Assembly (NCBI GenBank): GCA_934546745.1
Contig: CAKTDV010000011.1
Span: 1 to 64,000, forward strand
Origin: an uncultured Desulfovibrio sp.
GTDB taxonomy: Bacteria; Desulfobacterota; Desulfovibrionia; Desulfovibrionales; Desulfovibrionaceae
Direction: 5' to 3'
DNA: 64,000 bases
Shown: piece by piece, positions 6,996 through 15,016 of the stretch
Layout of the letters: each line of letters opens with the position of its first letter
How positions within the stretch are numbered: position 1 is the stretch's first letter
The notes under the pieces: model-generated
Database searches by the model: none
What the model was told of the DNA's origin: nothing
What the model saw: only the letters and a program-made list of their open reading frames with translations
Made by a program: the position numbers and the translations under genes

Positions 6996-7711
6996 GCGCG
7001 CTCCAGAACGAGAATGTCATAAAGGCGGCCCTGTTTCTGTCCTTCGCCATCCTGGCTGGTTATGCCGATGCGCCGCTCTGTGGTTTTGAAATATTTGGCC
7101 GCATTTTTGGCAAAACGGGGTTTGGCGCGGGCCGTATCGGTGCAGAAAACGGCCTTGCCGCCTTTGGCCAGATGCCGCGAACAGAATTTCAGCAGCGGGC
7201 GGTGCAGTTCGTCCAGATAGAGAATCTCAGAGGCCGCAATGATGTCCACGCCCCCGGCAAAGCGTTCGTCCCTGCCGGGCGCGGCCACATCCACCCGCGC
7301 CACATCCACGCGGCCCTCAAGTCCATTGCGCAAGACGTTGGCCCGCGCAAATTGCAGGGCCTCGGGCACAATGTCGCTGATGGTGATGTGGCTGAAGCCG
7401 TACCGGGCCGCCACAAGCCCCGTCACCCCGCACCCCGCGCCAATTTCAAGCAGGGTCCTGCCTTCGGGGTCAAAATGACGCAGCAGCCGTCCGAGCAGAA
7501 AGGACGCGGGCCAGACCTTGGCCCAGAGCGGCAGATCCCTGAGCGGGTTATGAATGGCTCCGCGTGCCAGCAGGGCGTCCAGATGCCGCGGCATGTTGCG
7601 GACCGCCAGCAGATGCAACGTCTGGCCGTCAATATCAAGGGGGTCGAAGTCCACGTCAAAGGTGGCGCGGATGTCCGCCAGCAGGGCGGCAAGGTGGGCG
7701 TCGTTGCTCAT
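6992..7711 (-). CDS. SAM-dependent methyltransferase (METTL21/lysine methyltransferase-like)
   Basis: About 239 aa. Motif I, LEIGAGCGVTGLVAARYG, and a later IIAASEILYLDEL segment are typical of seven-beta-strand methyltransferases of the Methyltransf_16/METTL21-like group, which often modify protein lysines. An N-terminal LPLWAKVWPAS segment, common to that group, precedes motif I. The start at 7711 is chosen because the homologous region begins there and AAAGG lies upstream; the longer frame runs into the prmA promoter. It is coupled to ycaO by an ATGA overlap and divergent from prmA, so it may act on a ribosomal or other translation protein. Substrate not determinable from sequence. Confidence 0.75.
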   Translation of the reverse strand: MSNDAHLAALLADIRATFDVDFDPLDIDGQTLHLLAVRNMPRHLDALLARGAIHNPLRDLPLWAKVWPASFLLGRLLRHFDPEGRTLLEIGAGCGVTGLVAARYGFSHITISDIVPEALQFARANVLRNGLEGRVDVARVDVAAPGRDERFAGGVDIIAASEILYLDELHRPLLKFCSRHLAKGGKAVFCTDTARAKPRFAKNAAKYFKTTERRIGITSQDGEGQKQGRLYDILVLERA

Positions 7712-7793
7712 GGTTGGCCTTTGGAAAAATGGCGTTTCAATCCGATCCTGTATACAGCCCCCGGACAGGAAAGGCAAGGAAAGCCCGGGAAGC

Positions 7794-7822
7794 TTGACAC
7801 CCCCTTTCCGGCGGGGAATAGT
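7794..7822 (+). promoter_or_regulatory. Candidate promoter for prmA
   Basis: TTGACA (7794-7799), 17-nt spacer and AATAGT (7817-7822) lie about 68 bp before the prmA start in the divergent region. The -35 is perfect, the -10 matches 4 of 6. Confidence 0.5.
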
Positions 7823-7889
7823 CGGGAAACACATGCCCTCACACGCTGGGAAACTGTTGCTTTGGGGCGGAAAAACCAAGGAATCTTTG

Positions 7890-8747
7890 ATGAAACAGCT
7901 CTACCGTCTTGAGATTGTGGCACAGGAAGACACCTATGACCGCCTGTGCGGCCTGCTGGCGCTGGAAGTCAGCTTTGGCTGGGAGGAAGAGAACCTTCCC
8001 GCCGGGGAAACCCGCTTCCGCATTCACTGCGATCAGAAAGGCTATCTGGAGGATCTGCGGGAAGCCGTCCGCCGTGCCGTCCCGGATGTGGAACAGCTGG
8101 AACTGGCCGCCGTCGAGGAGAAGGACTGGGTGGACGCCTGGAAGGACTTCTTCACGCCCGTGCGCTGCGGTTCCCGCTTTGTCGTTCTGCCGCCCTGGCT
8201 GGCTGGCAGCCCTGAATACGCGGCCATCACACCCGTTGTCATCGAGCCGAAAAGCGCCTTCGGCACAGGCCATCATGCCACGACGGCGCTCTGCCTCCGG
8301 GCGATCAGCGATTTGCTGGACGAAGGCCGCCTGGCCGCCGGGCAACGCTTTCTTGATCTGGGAACGGGATCCGGCGTGCTGGGCATCGGCTGCTGCAAGT
8401 ATGGCCTTCAGGGAACGGGACTGGATATTGATCCCATCGCCGTGGACAACGCGCTGGAAAACAGGGCACTCAACGGCATCGCCCCGGAGGCGTTCCCGAT
8501 CCGCGCGGGCAGCGTGGAGGCCGTGAAGGGACAAACCTTCGATCTGGTGCTGGCCAACATTCTGGCGCGCCCCCTGACGGAAATGGCCCCTGACATCGCC
8601 GCGGCGCGCGCCCGGCACGGCGTGCTTGTCCTCTCCGGCCTGCTGGTCATTCAGGCTGGCGGCGTCGAAGCCGCCTACCGGGCGCAGGGCCTGCCCGAGG
8701 CGGACCGGATCATCGACGGCGAATGGTGCGCCCTTGTCTGGAAATAA
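7890..8747 (+). CDS. prmA: Ribosomal protein L11 methyltransferase
   Basis: About 285 aa. PrmA trimethylates ribosomal protein L11 using S-adenosylmethionine in the cytoplasm. Visible features are the SAM motif LDLGTGSGVLGIGCCKYG (about residues 153-170), a substrate-side AFGTGHHATT (about 125-134) and the NILARPL motif that replaces NPPY in this family. The N-terminal domain is shorter and divergent from E. coli PrmA, as in other Desulfovibrio-type proteins. The ATG at 7890 has AAGGA at suitable spacing; the open frame extends upstream but the family homology starts here. It is divergent from the methyltransferase-ycaO pair and convergent with carA. Confidence 0.9.
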   Translation: MKQLYRLEIVAQEDTYDRLCGLLALEVSFGWEEENLPAGETRFRIHCDQKGYLEDLREAVRRAVPDVEQLELAAVEEKDWVDAWKDFFTPVRCGSRFVVLPPWLAGSPEYAAITPVVIEPKSAFGTGHHATTALCLRAISDLLDEGRLAAGQRFLDLGTGSGVLGIGCCKYGLQGTGLDIDPIAVDNALENRALNGIAPEAFPIRAGSVEAVKGQTFDLVLANILARPLTEMAPDIAAARARHGVLVLSGLLVIQAGGVEAAYRAQGLPEADRIIDGEWCALVWK

Positions 8748-8752
8748 GGCGC

Positions 8753-8782
8753 GGGGGGACGGCCGCGCGGTACCGTCCCCCC
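8753..8782. terminator. Hairpin between convergent prmA and carA
   Basis: GGGGGGACGG (8753-8762) pairs perfectly with CCGTCCCCCC (8773-8782), 10-nt loop. There is no T tract on either side, so it may be a weak or Rho-assisted terminator or an mRNA end-stabiliser. Confidence 0.5.
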
Positions 8783-8812
8783 GGAAAGAGAAATGCTCCT
8801 GAAACAGCGGCG

Positions 8813-9937
8813 CTAGACCGCCCGCGAAACCATCTCGAAAAAGCGGTTGAAAAGGTAGCGTCCGTCGTTGGGTCCGGCGGCGGCTTCCGGGTGATACTGT
8901 ACGCTCATGATGGGCTTTGTCCTGTGGCGCAGTCCCTCAAGGGTGTGATCGTTGAGGTTGACGTGGGTGGGCTCCACATCGTCCAGGCCGTCGAGCACCA
9001 CATGGAATCCGTGGTTCTGCGAGGAGATTTCCACCCTGCCCGTGGTGTTGTCGCGCACGGGATGGTTGCAGCCATGATGGCCGAACTTCAGCTTGGCCGT
9101 GGTCCCGCCCAGCGCATGGCCGATGAGCTGATGCCCAAGGCAGATGCCCGTCACGGGAAAAACCTCCATCAACCGGCGGATCAGGGCGATCTCGCCGGTC
9201 AGCGTCGCGGGATCGCCAGGGCCGTTGGAAAGGAAGACGGCCTTTGCCCCGCTGGCTCTGGCGGCCTCGAAGCTGAAGGAGGGCGGCACGGCCAGCGGTT
9301 CAAAACCGACCTTCTCCAGCAGCCGGAGAATGTTCCATTTGACGCCGAAGTCATAGACCAGCAGAGGCAGGCCCCTCCCCTTCCAGGCGTAGGAGCCGTC
9401 AGGGCCGATCCGCACAAAGGTCTGTATGCCGTCTTCCAGAACATAGGGCGCCGTGGCCGCCACAAAGGGAACAAGGTTCTGCCCTTCCATACTGGGCAGG
9501 GCCAGCGCCTTTTGCCGCAGGGATTCGGGATCGCCGTCGCGGGTGGAGATGATGCCGCGCATGGCGCCATGCAGGCGCAGATGGCGCGTCAGGGCGCGGG
9601 TATCAAGCCCTTCGATACCGGGCACGCCCATGCGCACGAGGAAATCGGGCAGGCTTTCGCTGGCGCGCCAGTTGGAAGGCTGCTTGCAGCATTCCCTGAC
9701 CAGCAGAGCGCGCATGTGCACTTTGGAAGATTCCATGTCCTGCGCGTTGATGCCGTAGTTGCCGATGAGCGGGTACGTCATGCAGACCATCTGCCCGTAA
9801 TACGAGGGATCGGTCAGCACTTCCTGATAGCCGGTCATGCCGGTATTGAAAATGACCTCGCCGCCGGTTTCACATTCGCCGGTAAAGGATCTGCCCTTCA
9901 GGGTGAAACCGTCTTCCAGAGTCAATACCGCTTTCAT
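8813..9937 (-). CDS. carA: Carbamoyl-phosphate synthase small subunit (glutaminase)
   Basis: 374 aa. CarA hydrolyses glutamine and passes ammonia to CarB for carbamoyl phosphate, the precursor of pyrimidines and arginine. The N-terminal CPSase small-chain domain (GEVIFNTGMTGYQEVLTDPSY) is followed by a class I glutamine amidotransferase with the nucleophile Cys in GICLGHQ and the His-Glu pair in VQYHPEA. The start at 9937 (MKAVLTLEDG) has GAGGTG upstream and lies 1 nt after the carB stop, so the two are probably co-translated. The gene order carB then carA is the reverse of E. coli and Bacillus. Confidence 0.97.
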   Translation of the reverse strand: MKAVLTLEDGFTLKGRSFTGECETGGEVIFNTGMTGYQEVLTDPSYYGQMVCMTYPLIGNYGINAQDMESSKVHMRALLVRECCKQPSNWRASESLPDFLVRMGVPGIEGLDTRALTRHLRLHGAMRGIISTRDGDPESLRQKALALPSMEGQNLVPFVAATAPYVLEDGIQTFVRIGPDGSYAWKGRGLPLLVYDFGVKWNILRLLEKVGFEPLAVPPSFSFEAARASGAKAVFLSNGPGDPATLTGEIALIRRLMEVFPVTGICLGHQLIGHALGGTTAKLKFGHHGCNHPVRDNTTGRVEISSQNHGFHVVLDGLDDVEPTHVNLNDHTLEGLRHRTKPIMSVQYHPEAAAGPNDGRYLFNRFFEMVSRAV

Positions 9938-9938
9938 A

Positions 9939-12900
9939 TTAGCGCACCTCACGGGCATAGTATTCTTGCAGGCTTTCCACATGGACGTCGGCACGGCGCT
10001 TGGCAATGGCCGTGGCCGTGGCCCTGGCCCCCGCCACGGTCGTGCAGTAGGCGATGCCATAGGTCAGCGCCGCGTGTCTGATGGATTTGGAGTCCCGCGC
10101 CGTGTTCTTGCCGGAGGCCGTGTTGACCACAAGGGCTATCTCGTGGTTCATGATGCGGTCGACGATATTGGGACGGCCTTCGTACACCTTGTTGACCACC
10201 TCCACCTCAAGGCCATGTTCCCTGAGGAGTTTGGCCGTGCCGCGCGTCGCCAGCAGCTCGAAACCAAGATCGGCGAACATTCCGGCCACTTCCGGCAGCA
10301 GGGGCTTGTCCCGATCGTTCACGGAAAGGAAGACCGTGCCTTTCTGCGGCAGCTTCTGCCCGGAACCAAGCTGGCTCTTGAGGTAGGCGTCGGGGAAACT
10401 GTCGCCCATGCCCATGACCTCGCCGGTCGAATGCATTTCCGGGCCGAGGATGATGTCCACGCCGGGGAAACGCTGGAACGGCAGCACGGCTTCCTTCACG
10501 CAGGTGAACCCTCCCCGGCGCATGCTCCAGGGGTCCAGTTCCTCCAGCGTCCTGCCAAGCATGACCTGCGTGGCAAGATAGGGCAGCGGCACGCCGGTGG
10601 CCTTGGACACAAAAGGGGCCGTGCGCGAGGCGCGGGGGTTGACTTCCAGAATGTAGACGTCGTTGCCCTTGATGGCGAACTGTATGTTCATCAGACCGAC
10701 GACGCGCAGTTCCTGCGCCAGCGCCTCGGCCTGCGCGGCGATAAGGGCCACATGATCATAGGAGAGCGAATAGGACGGCAGGACGCAGGCGGAATCTCCG
10801 GAATGGATGCCCGCCTCCTCGATATGTTCCATGATGCCCGCCACATAGACGTCCGTGCCGTCTGACAGGGCGTCCACGTCCACCTCCACGGCATGTTCAA
10901 GGAATTTGTCGATCAGGATGGGATGTTCCGGCTTGTCGGGGACCTGTTCGGCAAAATAGGCGGACAGCTCGGCGTCGTCATAGACCACGGCCATGGCCCG
11001 GCCGCCAAGGACGTAGCTGGGCCGCACCACCACGGGATAGGAAATACGCCGCGCCACCTCGCGGGCGCCCTCCAGAGTCATGGCCGTCCCGTTCGGGGGC
11101 TGCAGCAGGCCCAGTTTCTCAATAAGCGCCTGGAAGCGTTCGCGGTCCTCGGCGCGGTCAATGGCATCGGGCGACGTCCCCAGAATGGGCACGCCCGCGC
11201 GCATGAGCGGCACGGCAAGGTTGAGCGGCGTCTGCCCGCCGAACTGCACGATGACGCCTTCGGGCTTTTCCTTCTCGATGATGTTCATCACATCCTCAAA
11301 GGTCAGCGGCTCGAAATAGAGACGGTCGGACGTATCGTAGTCGGTGGAGACGGTTTCGGGGTTCGAATTGACCATGATGGCCATGACCCCGGCGTCGCGC
11401 AGGGCAAAGGAGGCGTGGCAGCAGCAGTAGTCAAACTCGATGCCCTGCCCGATGCGGTTGGGGCCGCCGCCAAGGATGACGACCTTGCGCCGGTCTTCCA
11501 CCACGGCTTCCCGCCCGGTTTCGTAGGTGGAATAGTAATAGGGCGTATACGCCTCAAATTCCGCGGCGCAGGTATCCACAAGATAGAAGGTCGGCTCGAT
11601 GCCGAGGCTCTTGCGCAGGCGGCGGATGTCGTTCTCGGGGCGTTTCCACATTTCCGCCAGCTGGCGATCGGAGAACCCGAACTCCTTGGCGTCCCGCAGG
11701 ACATCCCCCAGTTCGGCGTTGGCGGGCGTCATGTCGTTGGCGAGACCGAAATGCAGGATGCGCTGTTCCATCTCCACGATGTCGCGGATCTGGCGGATGA
11801 ACCAGGGGTCAATGCCGCTGGCCTCGTGGATTTCCTCCTCGCCCGCGCCGGCCAGCAGCGCCTGCCGCACGCCGAAGATGCGGCGGGAACTGGGCGTGCG
11901 CAGGGAGGCGAGGATCTTTTCCCTTTCAGGCAGTTCCTCCTTGAAATGGAAACCGAGCCCCGTCGCGCCGGTCTCCATGGAGCGGAGCCCCTTCTGCAAC
12001 GCCTCCTTGAAGGTTCGGCCAATGCTCATGGCCTCGCCCACGCTCTTCATGGCCGTCGTGAGCTCATCCTTCGCGCCGGGAAACTTCTCAAAGGTGAAGC
12101 GCGGGATCTTCACCACGCAGTAGTCAATGGCGGGCTCAAAACAGGCGGCCGTCTCCCGGGTGATGTCGTTCCGCAGTTCATCCAGCGTATAGCCCACGGC
12201 CAGCTTGGCGGCGATCTTGGCGATGGGGAAGCCCGTCGCCTTGGATGCCAGCGCCGACGAACGGGACACGCGCGGATTCATCTCAATGACGACCATCTCG
12301 CCCGTGGCGGGATTGATGCCGAACTGCACGTTGCTGCCGCCGGTCTCCACGCCGATTTCACGCATGATGGCCAGCGAGGCGTCGCGCATGGCCTGATATT
12401 CCACATCGCTCAGCGTCTGCGCCGGAGCCACGGTAATGGAGTCGCCGGTATGCACGCCCATGGGATCAAGGTTCTCAATGGAACAGACAATGACGGCATT
12501 GTCGTTCCTGTCGCGCATGACCTCCATCTCAAACTCTTTCCACCCCAGCACGCTCTGCTCAATCATGACTTCGGAAGTGGGACTCGCCGCAAGGCCGCGC
12601 CCGGCGACCTCCTCCAGATCCTGCATGTTGTAGGCCACGCCGCCGCCCGTGCCTCCCAGCGTAAACGCCGGGCGCACAATAAGTGGAAAAGGCAGCACAT
12701 CGCCCAGACGGCGCACGTCGTCCATCGTGCGGGCAATGCCGCTGGCGGGTACGCGCAGGCCGATGTTCTCCATGGCCTGACGGAAAAGCTCACGGCTTTC
12801 GGCCTTTTCGATGACATCCGCCCGCGCGCCGATGAGTTCCACGCCGCATTCCTCCAGCACGCCAAGGCGGGCAAGCCCCAGGGCCGCGTTCAGCGCCGTC

Positions 12901-13178
12901 TGGCCGCCCAGCGTGGGCAGCAGGGCGTCCGGGCGTTCCTTGCGGACAATGGCCGCGAGCGTTTCGGGTTCGATCGGCTCCACATAGGTGGCGTCGGCCA
13001 TATGCGGATCAGTCATGATGGTGGCGGGATTGGAGTTGACCAGCACCACCTTGTAGCCTTCCTCTTTCAGGGCCTTGACGGCCTGGGAGCCGGAATAGTC
13101 GAATTCGCAGCCCTGCCCGATGACGATGGGCCCGGCCCCGATGACCATAATCTTATGAATATCCGTGCGCTTCGGCAT
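9939..13178 (-). CDS. carB: Carbamoyl-phosphate synthase large subunit
   Basis: 1079 aa, full family length. CarB makes carbamoyl phosphate from bicarbonate, ammonia and two ATP, working with CarA. Two homologous ATP-grasp halves are visible: the first begins IMVIGAGPIVIGQGCEFDYSG, the second VILGGGPNRIGQGIEFDY. A C-terminal MGS-like allosteric domain follows (GTVFLSVNDRDK, later IVNRIMNHE-type region). The start at 13178 (MPKRTDIHK) is favoured by AGGGG at good spacing; the open frame extends 38 codons upstream into the promoter. Its promoter is TTGACT-17-TAAAAA. It neighbours the arginine genes argG/argH, a sensible context for carbamoyl phosphate. Confidence 0.97.
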   Translation of the reverse strand: MPKRTDIHKIMVIGAGPIVIGQGCEFDYSGSQAVKALKEEGYKVVLVNSNPATIMTDPHMADATYVEPIEPETLAAIVRKERPDALLPTLGGQTALNAALGLARLGVLEECGVELIGARADVIEKAESRELFRQAMENIGLRVPASGIARTMDDVRRLGDVLPFPLIVRPAFTLGGTGGGVAYNMQDLEEVAGRGLAASPTSEVMIEQSVLGWKEFEMEVMRDRNDNAVIVCSIENLDPMGVHTGDSITVAPAQTLSDVEYQAMRDASLAIMREIGVETGGSNVQFGINPATGEMVVIEMNPRVSRSSALASKATGFPIAKIAAKLAVGYTLDELRNDITRETAACFEPAIDYCVVKIPRFTFEKFPGAKDELTTAMKSVGEAMSIGRTFKEALQKGLRSMETGATGLGFHFKEELPEREKILASLRTPSSRRIFGVRQALLAGAGEEEIHEASGIDPWFIRQIRDIVEMEQRILHFGLANDMTPANAELGDVLRDAKEFGFSDRQLAEMWKRPENDIRRLRKSLGIEPTFYLVDTCAAEFEAYTPYYYSTYETGREAVVEDRRKVVILGGGPNRIGQGIEFDYCCCHASFALRDAGVMAIMVNSNPETVSTDYDTSDRLYFEPLTFEDVMNIIEKEKPEGVIVQFGGQTPLNLAVPLMRAGVPILGTSPDAIDRAEDRERFQALIEKLGLLQPPNGTAMTLEGAREVARRISYPVVVRPSYVLGGRAMAVVYDDAELSAYFAEQVPDKPEHPILIDKFLEHAVEVDVDALSDGTDVYVAGIMEHIEEAGIHSGDSACVLPSYSLSYDHVALIAAQAEALAQELRVVGLMNIQFAIKGNDVYILEVNPRASRTAPFVSKATGVPLPYLATQVMLGRTLEELDPWSMRRGGFTCVKEAVLPFQRFPGVDIILGPEMHSTGEVMGMGDSFPDAYLKSQLGSGQKLPQKGTVFLSVNDRDKPLLPEVAGMFADLGFELLATRGTAKLLREHGLEVEVVNKVYEGRPNIVDRIMNHEIALVVNTASGKNTARDSKSIRHAALTYGIAYCTTVAGARATATAIAKRRADVHVESLQEYYAREVR

Positions 13179-13276
13179 GAGAATCCCCTGATCGGTTGCG
13201 TGCTCTCGCGGTGAAAAACGGCTTCCGGAAATCGTGTGTGCGTCAGGAAGTATCCCGATTCCGGCTAAAACGATTT

Positions 13277-13305
13277 TTTTTATCCGCGGCATTGTGAAAA
13301 GTCAA
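13277..13305 (-). promoter_or_regulatory. Promoter of carB-carA
   Basis: Minus strand TTGACT (13305-13300), 17-nt spacer, TAAAAA (13282-13277). The leader to the carB start is about 90 nt. No PurR/ArgR-like palindrome could be named with confidence. Confidence 0.7.
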
Positions 13306-13344
13306 TAAAAGCGCGCCACAGCCTCACGCCAGCCCGCCCCGCCC

Positions 13345-13373
13345 TTGCCAATCCCGTGCTTTTGGGGAATACT
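13345..13373 (+). promoter_or_regulatory. Candidate promoter of argG
   Basis: TTGCCA (13345-13350), 17-nt spacer, AATACT (13368-13373). It would give a leader of about 185 nt containing several stem-loops before the argG start at 13567. Confidence 0.45.
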
Positions 13374-13413
13374 GACGCGGCTTCATCAAAAAATTCCTCG
13401 CGGCCCGCAACCT

Positions 13414-13531
13414 CCCCCCTTCAGGGGGAAACGCCGGAGCGCCCTTTTCTGGACTCTCTCCCTCCCTCAGGGGGAGAGGCGTCGCACGGCCTTCCCGTCC
13501 GCCGGCGCGACCTCTGCCGGCGGACGGGAAG
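13414..13531 (+). promoter_or_regulatory. Structured leader of argG with three hairpins
   Basis: Three successive inverted repeats: CCCCC-TTCA-GGGGG (13415-13428), CTCTCCC...GGGAGAG (13456-13478), and a perfect 16-bp stem 13491-13506 with 13516-13531 (CTTCCCGTCCGCCGGC and its complement, 9-nt loop). No T tract follows the last stem, so it is not a standard terminator. It lies 35 bp before the argG ATG. Role unknown: mRNA leader control, a dispersed repeat, or both. Confidence 0.5.
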
Positions 13532-13566
13532 CGGCCGCGGATGGCAACTTCAGCGAGGCCCATACC

Positions 13567-14775
13567 ATGAGCAACGAGATCAAGAAAGTTGTGCTCGCCT
13601 ATTCCGGCGGCCTGGACACTTCCGTCATCCTCAAATGGCTGATTGAAACCTACCGGTGCGAGGTCATCACCGTGACGGCGGACCTCGGCCAGCCCGAAGA
13701 CCTTGGCGGCGTGGAGGCCAAGGCCCTCAAGACGGGCGCAAGCAAGGCCTTTGTGGTGGATCTGCGCGAGGAAATGGCGCGTGACTTCGTGTTCCCCATG
13801 ATGCGCGGCGCGGCACGCTATGAAAACCGCTACATGCTCGGCACCTCCATTGCCCGCCCCTGCATCACCAGGGCGCTCATCGACGTCGCCCGCCGCGAGG
13901 GCGCGGACGCCATCGCCCACGGCGCCACCGGCAAGGGCAACGATCAGGTGCGCTTTGAATTTGCCGCCAAGGCGCTGGCGCCCGACATCAGGGTCATTGC
14001 CCCGTGGCGCGAATGGGATCTCATGTCCCGCACGGCACTCAACGCCTTTGCCGAAAAGAACGGCATCCCGATCTCCAGGGAAGCCAAGCGCTACAGCATG
14101 GACGCCAACATGCTGCACACCAGTTTCGAGGGCAGCGAACTGGAAGATCCCGCCAAGGCTCCCCACGAGTCCTGCCACGAACGCTGCGTGCCCGTGGAAC
14201 AGGCCCCCGACACCCCGGAATTCGTGGAAGTGAGCTTTGAGAAGGGCAACCCCGTGGCCGTCAACGGCGAAGCCCTGTCGCCCTACAACATTGTCAGGAC
14301 GCTTGCGGATATTGCCGGACGCAACGGCATCGGCCGCGACGACATGGTTGAAAACCGCTATGTGGGCATGAAGTGCCGCGGCGTCTACGAAAACCCCGCG
14401 GGAACCCTGCTCTACGCCCTGCACCGCGACCTTGAGGGCATCTGCCTTGACCGTGAGCTCCTGCAACTGCGCGACATGCTCGCCGTGCCCTACTCCCACG
14501 CCGTCTACAACGGCTACTGGTTCTCGCCCGAACGCGAGGCCATGCAGGCCTTCATGGACAAGGCGCAGGAAACCGTCACGGGCACCGTCAAGGCCAAGCT
14601 CTACAAGGGCGGCGTCTGGCCCCTCTGCCGCACCTCCCCCTTCTCGCTCTTCTCCGAAGACCTCGCCACCTTCGAAGGCGGCAACTACGATCATCATGAC
14701 GCCGCGGGATTCATCCGCCTGAACTCCCTGCGCCTCGGCATGTACGCCGCCGTGCGGCGGAAGCTGGATAACTGA
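13567..14775 (+). CDS. argG: Argininosuccinate synthase
   Basis: 402 aa, normal length. It condenses citrulline and aspartate with ATP to argininosuccinate, the penultimate step of arginine synthesis. The N-terminal PP-loop LAYSGGLDTSV (about residues 9-19) binds ATP. A GATGKGNDQVRFE segment (about 118-130) and RYENRYMLGTSIARP are family signatures. The ATG at 13567 has GAGG nine bases upstream. argH follows on the same strand after 240 bp of non-coding sequence containing a GC-rich inverted repeat, so co-transcription is likely but not shown. Confidence 0.97.
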   Translation: MSNEIKKVVLAYSGGLDTSVILKWLIETYRCEVITVTADLGQPEDLGGVEAKALKTGASKAFVVDLREEMARDFVFPMMRGAARYENRYMLGTSIARPCITRALIDVARREGADAIAHGATGKGNDQVRFEFAAKALAPDIRVIAPWREWDLMSRTALNAFAEKNGIPISREAKRYSMDANMLHTSFEGSELEDPAKAPHESCHERCVPVEQAPDTPEFVEVSFEKGNPVAVNGEALSPYNIVRTLADIAGRNGIGRDDMVENRYVGMKCRGVYENPAGTLLYALHRDLEGICLDRELLQLRDMLAVPYSHAVYNGYWFSPEREAMQAFMDKAQETVTGTVKAKLYKGGVWPLCRTSPFSLFSEDLATFEGGNYDHHDAAGFIRLNSLRLGMYAAVRRKLDN

Positions 14776-14869
14776 CGTCTTTGCCCCTCTTCCCGGGGGA
14801 GGGCGGCCCTCGGCCATCCTCCCCTTTCTGGGCATGCCGCTTTGGAAGTTGCCACCTTCAGAAGCGATA

Positions 14870-14912
14870 CCGCCCGCGCACGGGCTTTTTCCCCGTGTCC
14901 GGGCGCGGGCGG
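14870..14912. repeat. Imperfect GC-rich inverted repeat between argG and argH
   Basis: CCGCCCGCGC (14870-14879) plus ACGGG (14880-14884) pair with CCCGT (14892-14896) and GCGCGGGCGG (14903-14912), with a 6-nt bulge and a CTTTTTC loop. There is no T tract after the stem. It could be an intercistronic mRNA element. Confidence 0.5.
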
Positions 14913-15016
14913 CCGCCGGAGCGCTTTCATCCCCACTATGAAACCGCTCTTTCCCGCCCGGCGGCTTCCCCTCTTTCCGGCCGCTCCGACAAACCCTCAA
15001 CGAACGGACACCACGC

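Noticed and set aside
5253..8747. YcaO as part of a RiPP (azoline/thioamide peptide) cluster
   Set aside because: No precursor peptide, E1-like partner, TfuA or transporter nearby, and the protein has the TPR tail of the E. coli-type YcaO.
10893..13214. 773-codon open frame on the plus strand opposite carB
   Set aside because: Antisense shadow of carB; composition rich in Gly/His/Arg and no recognisable family.
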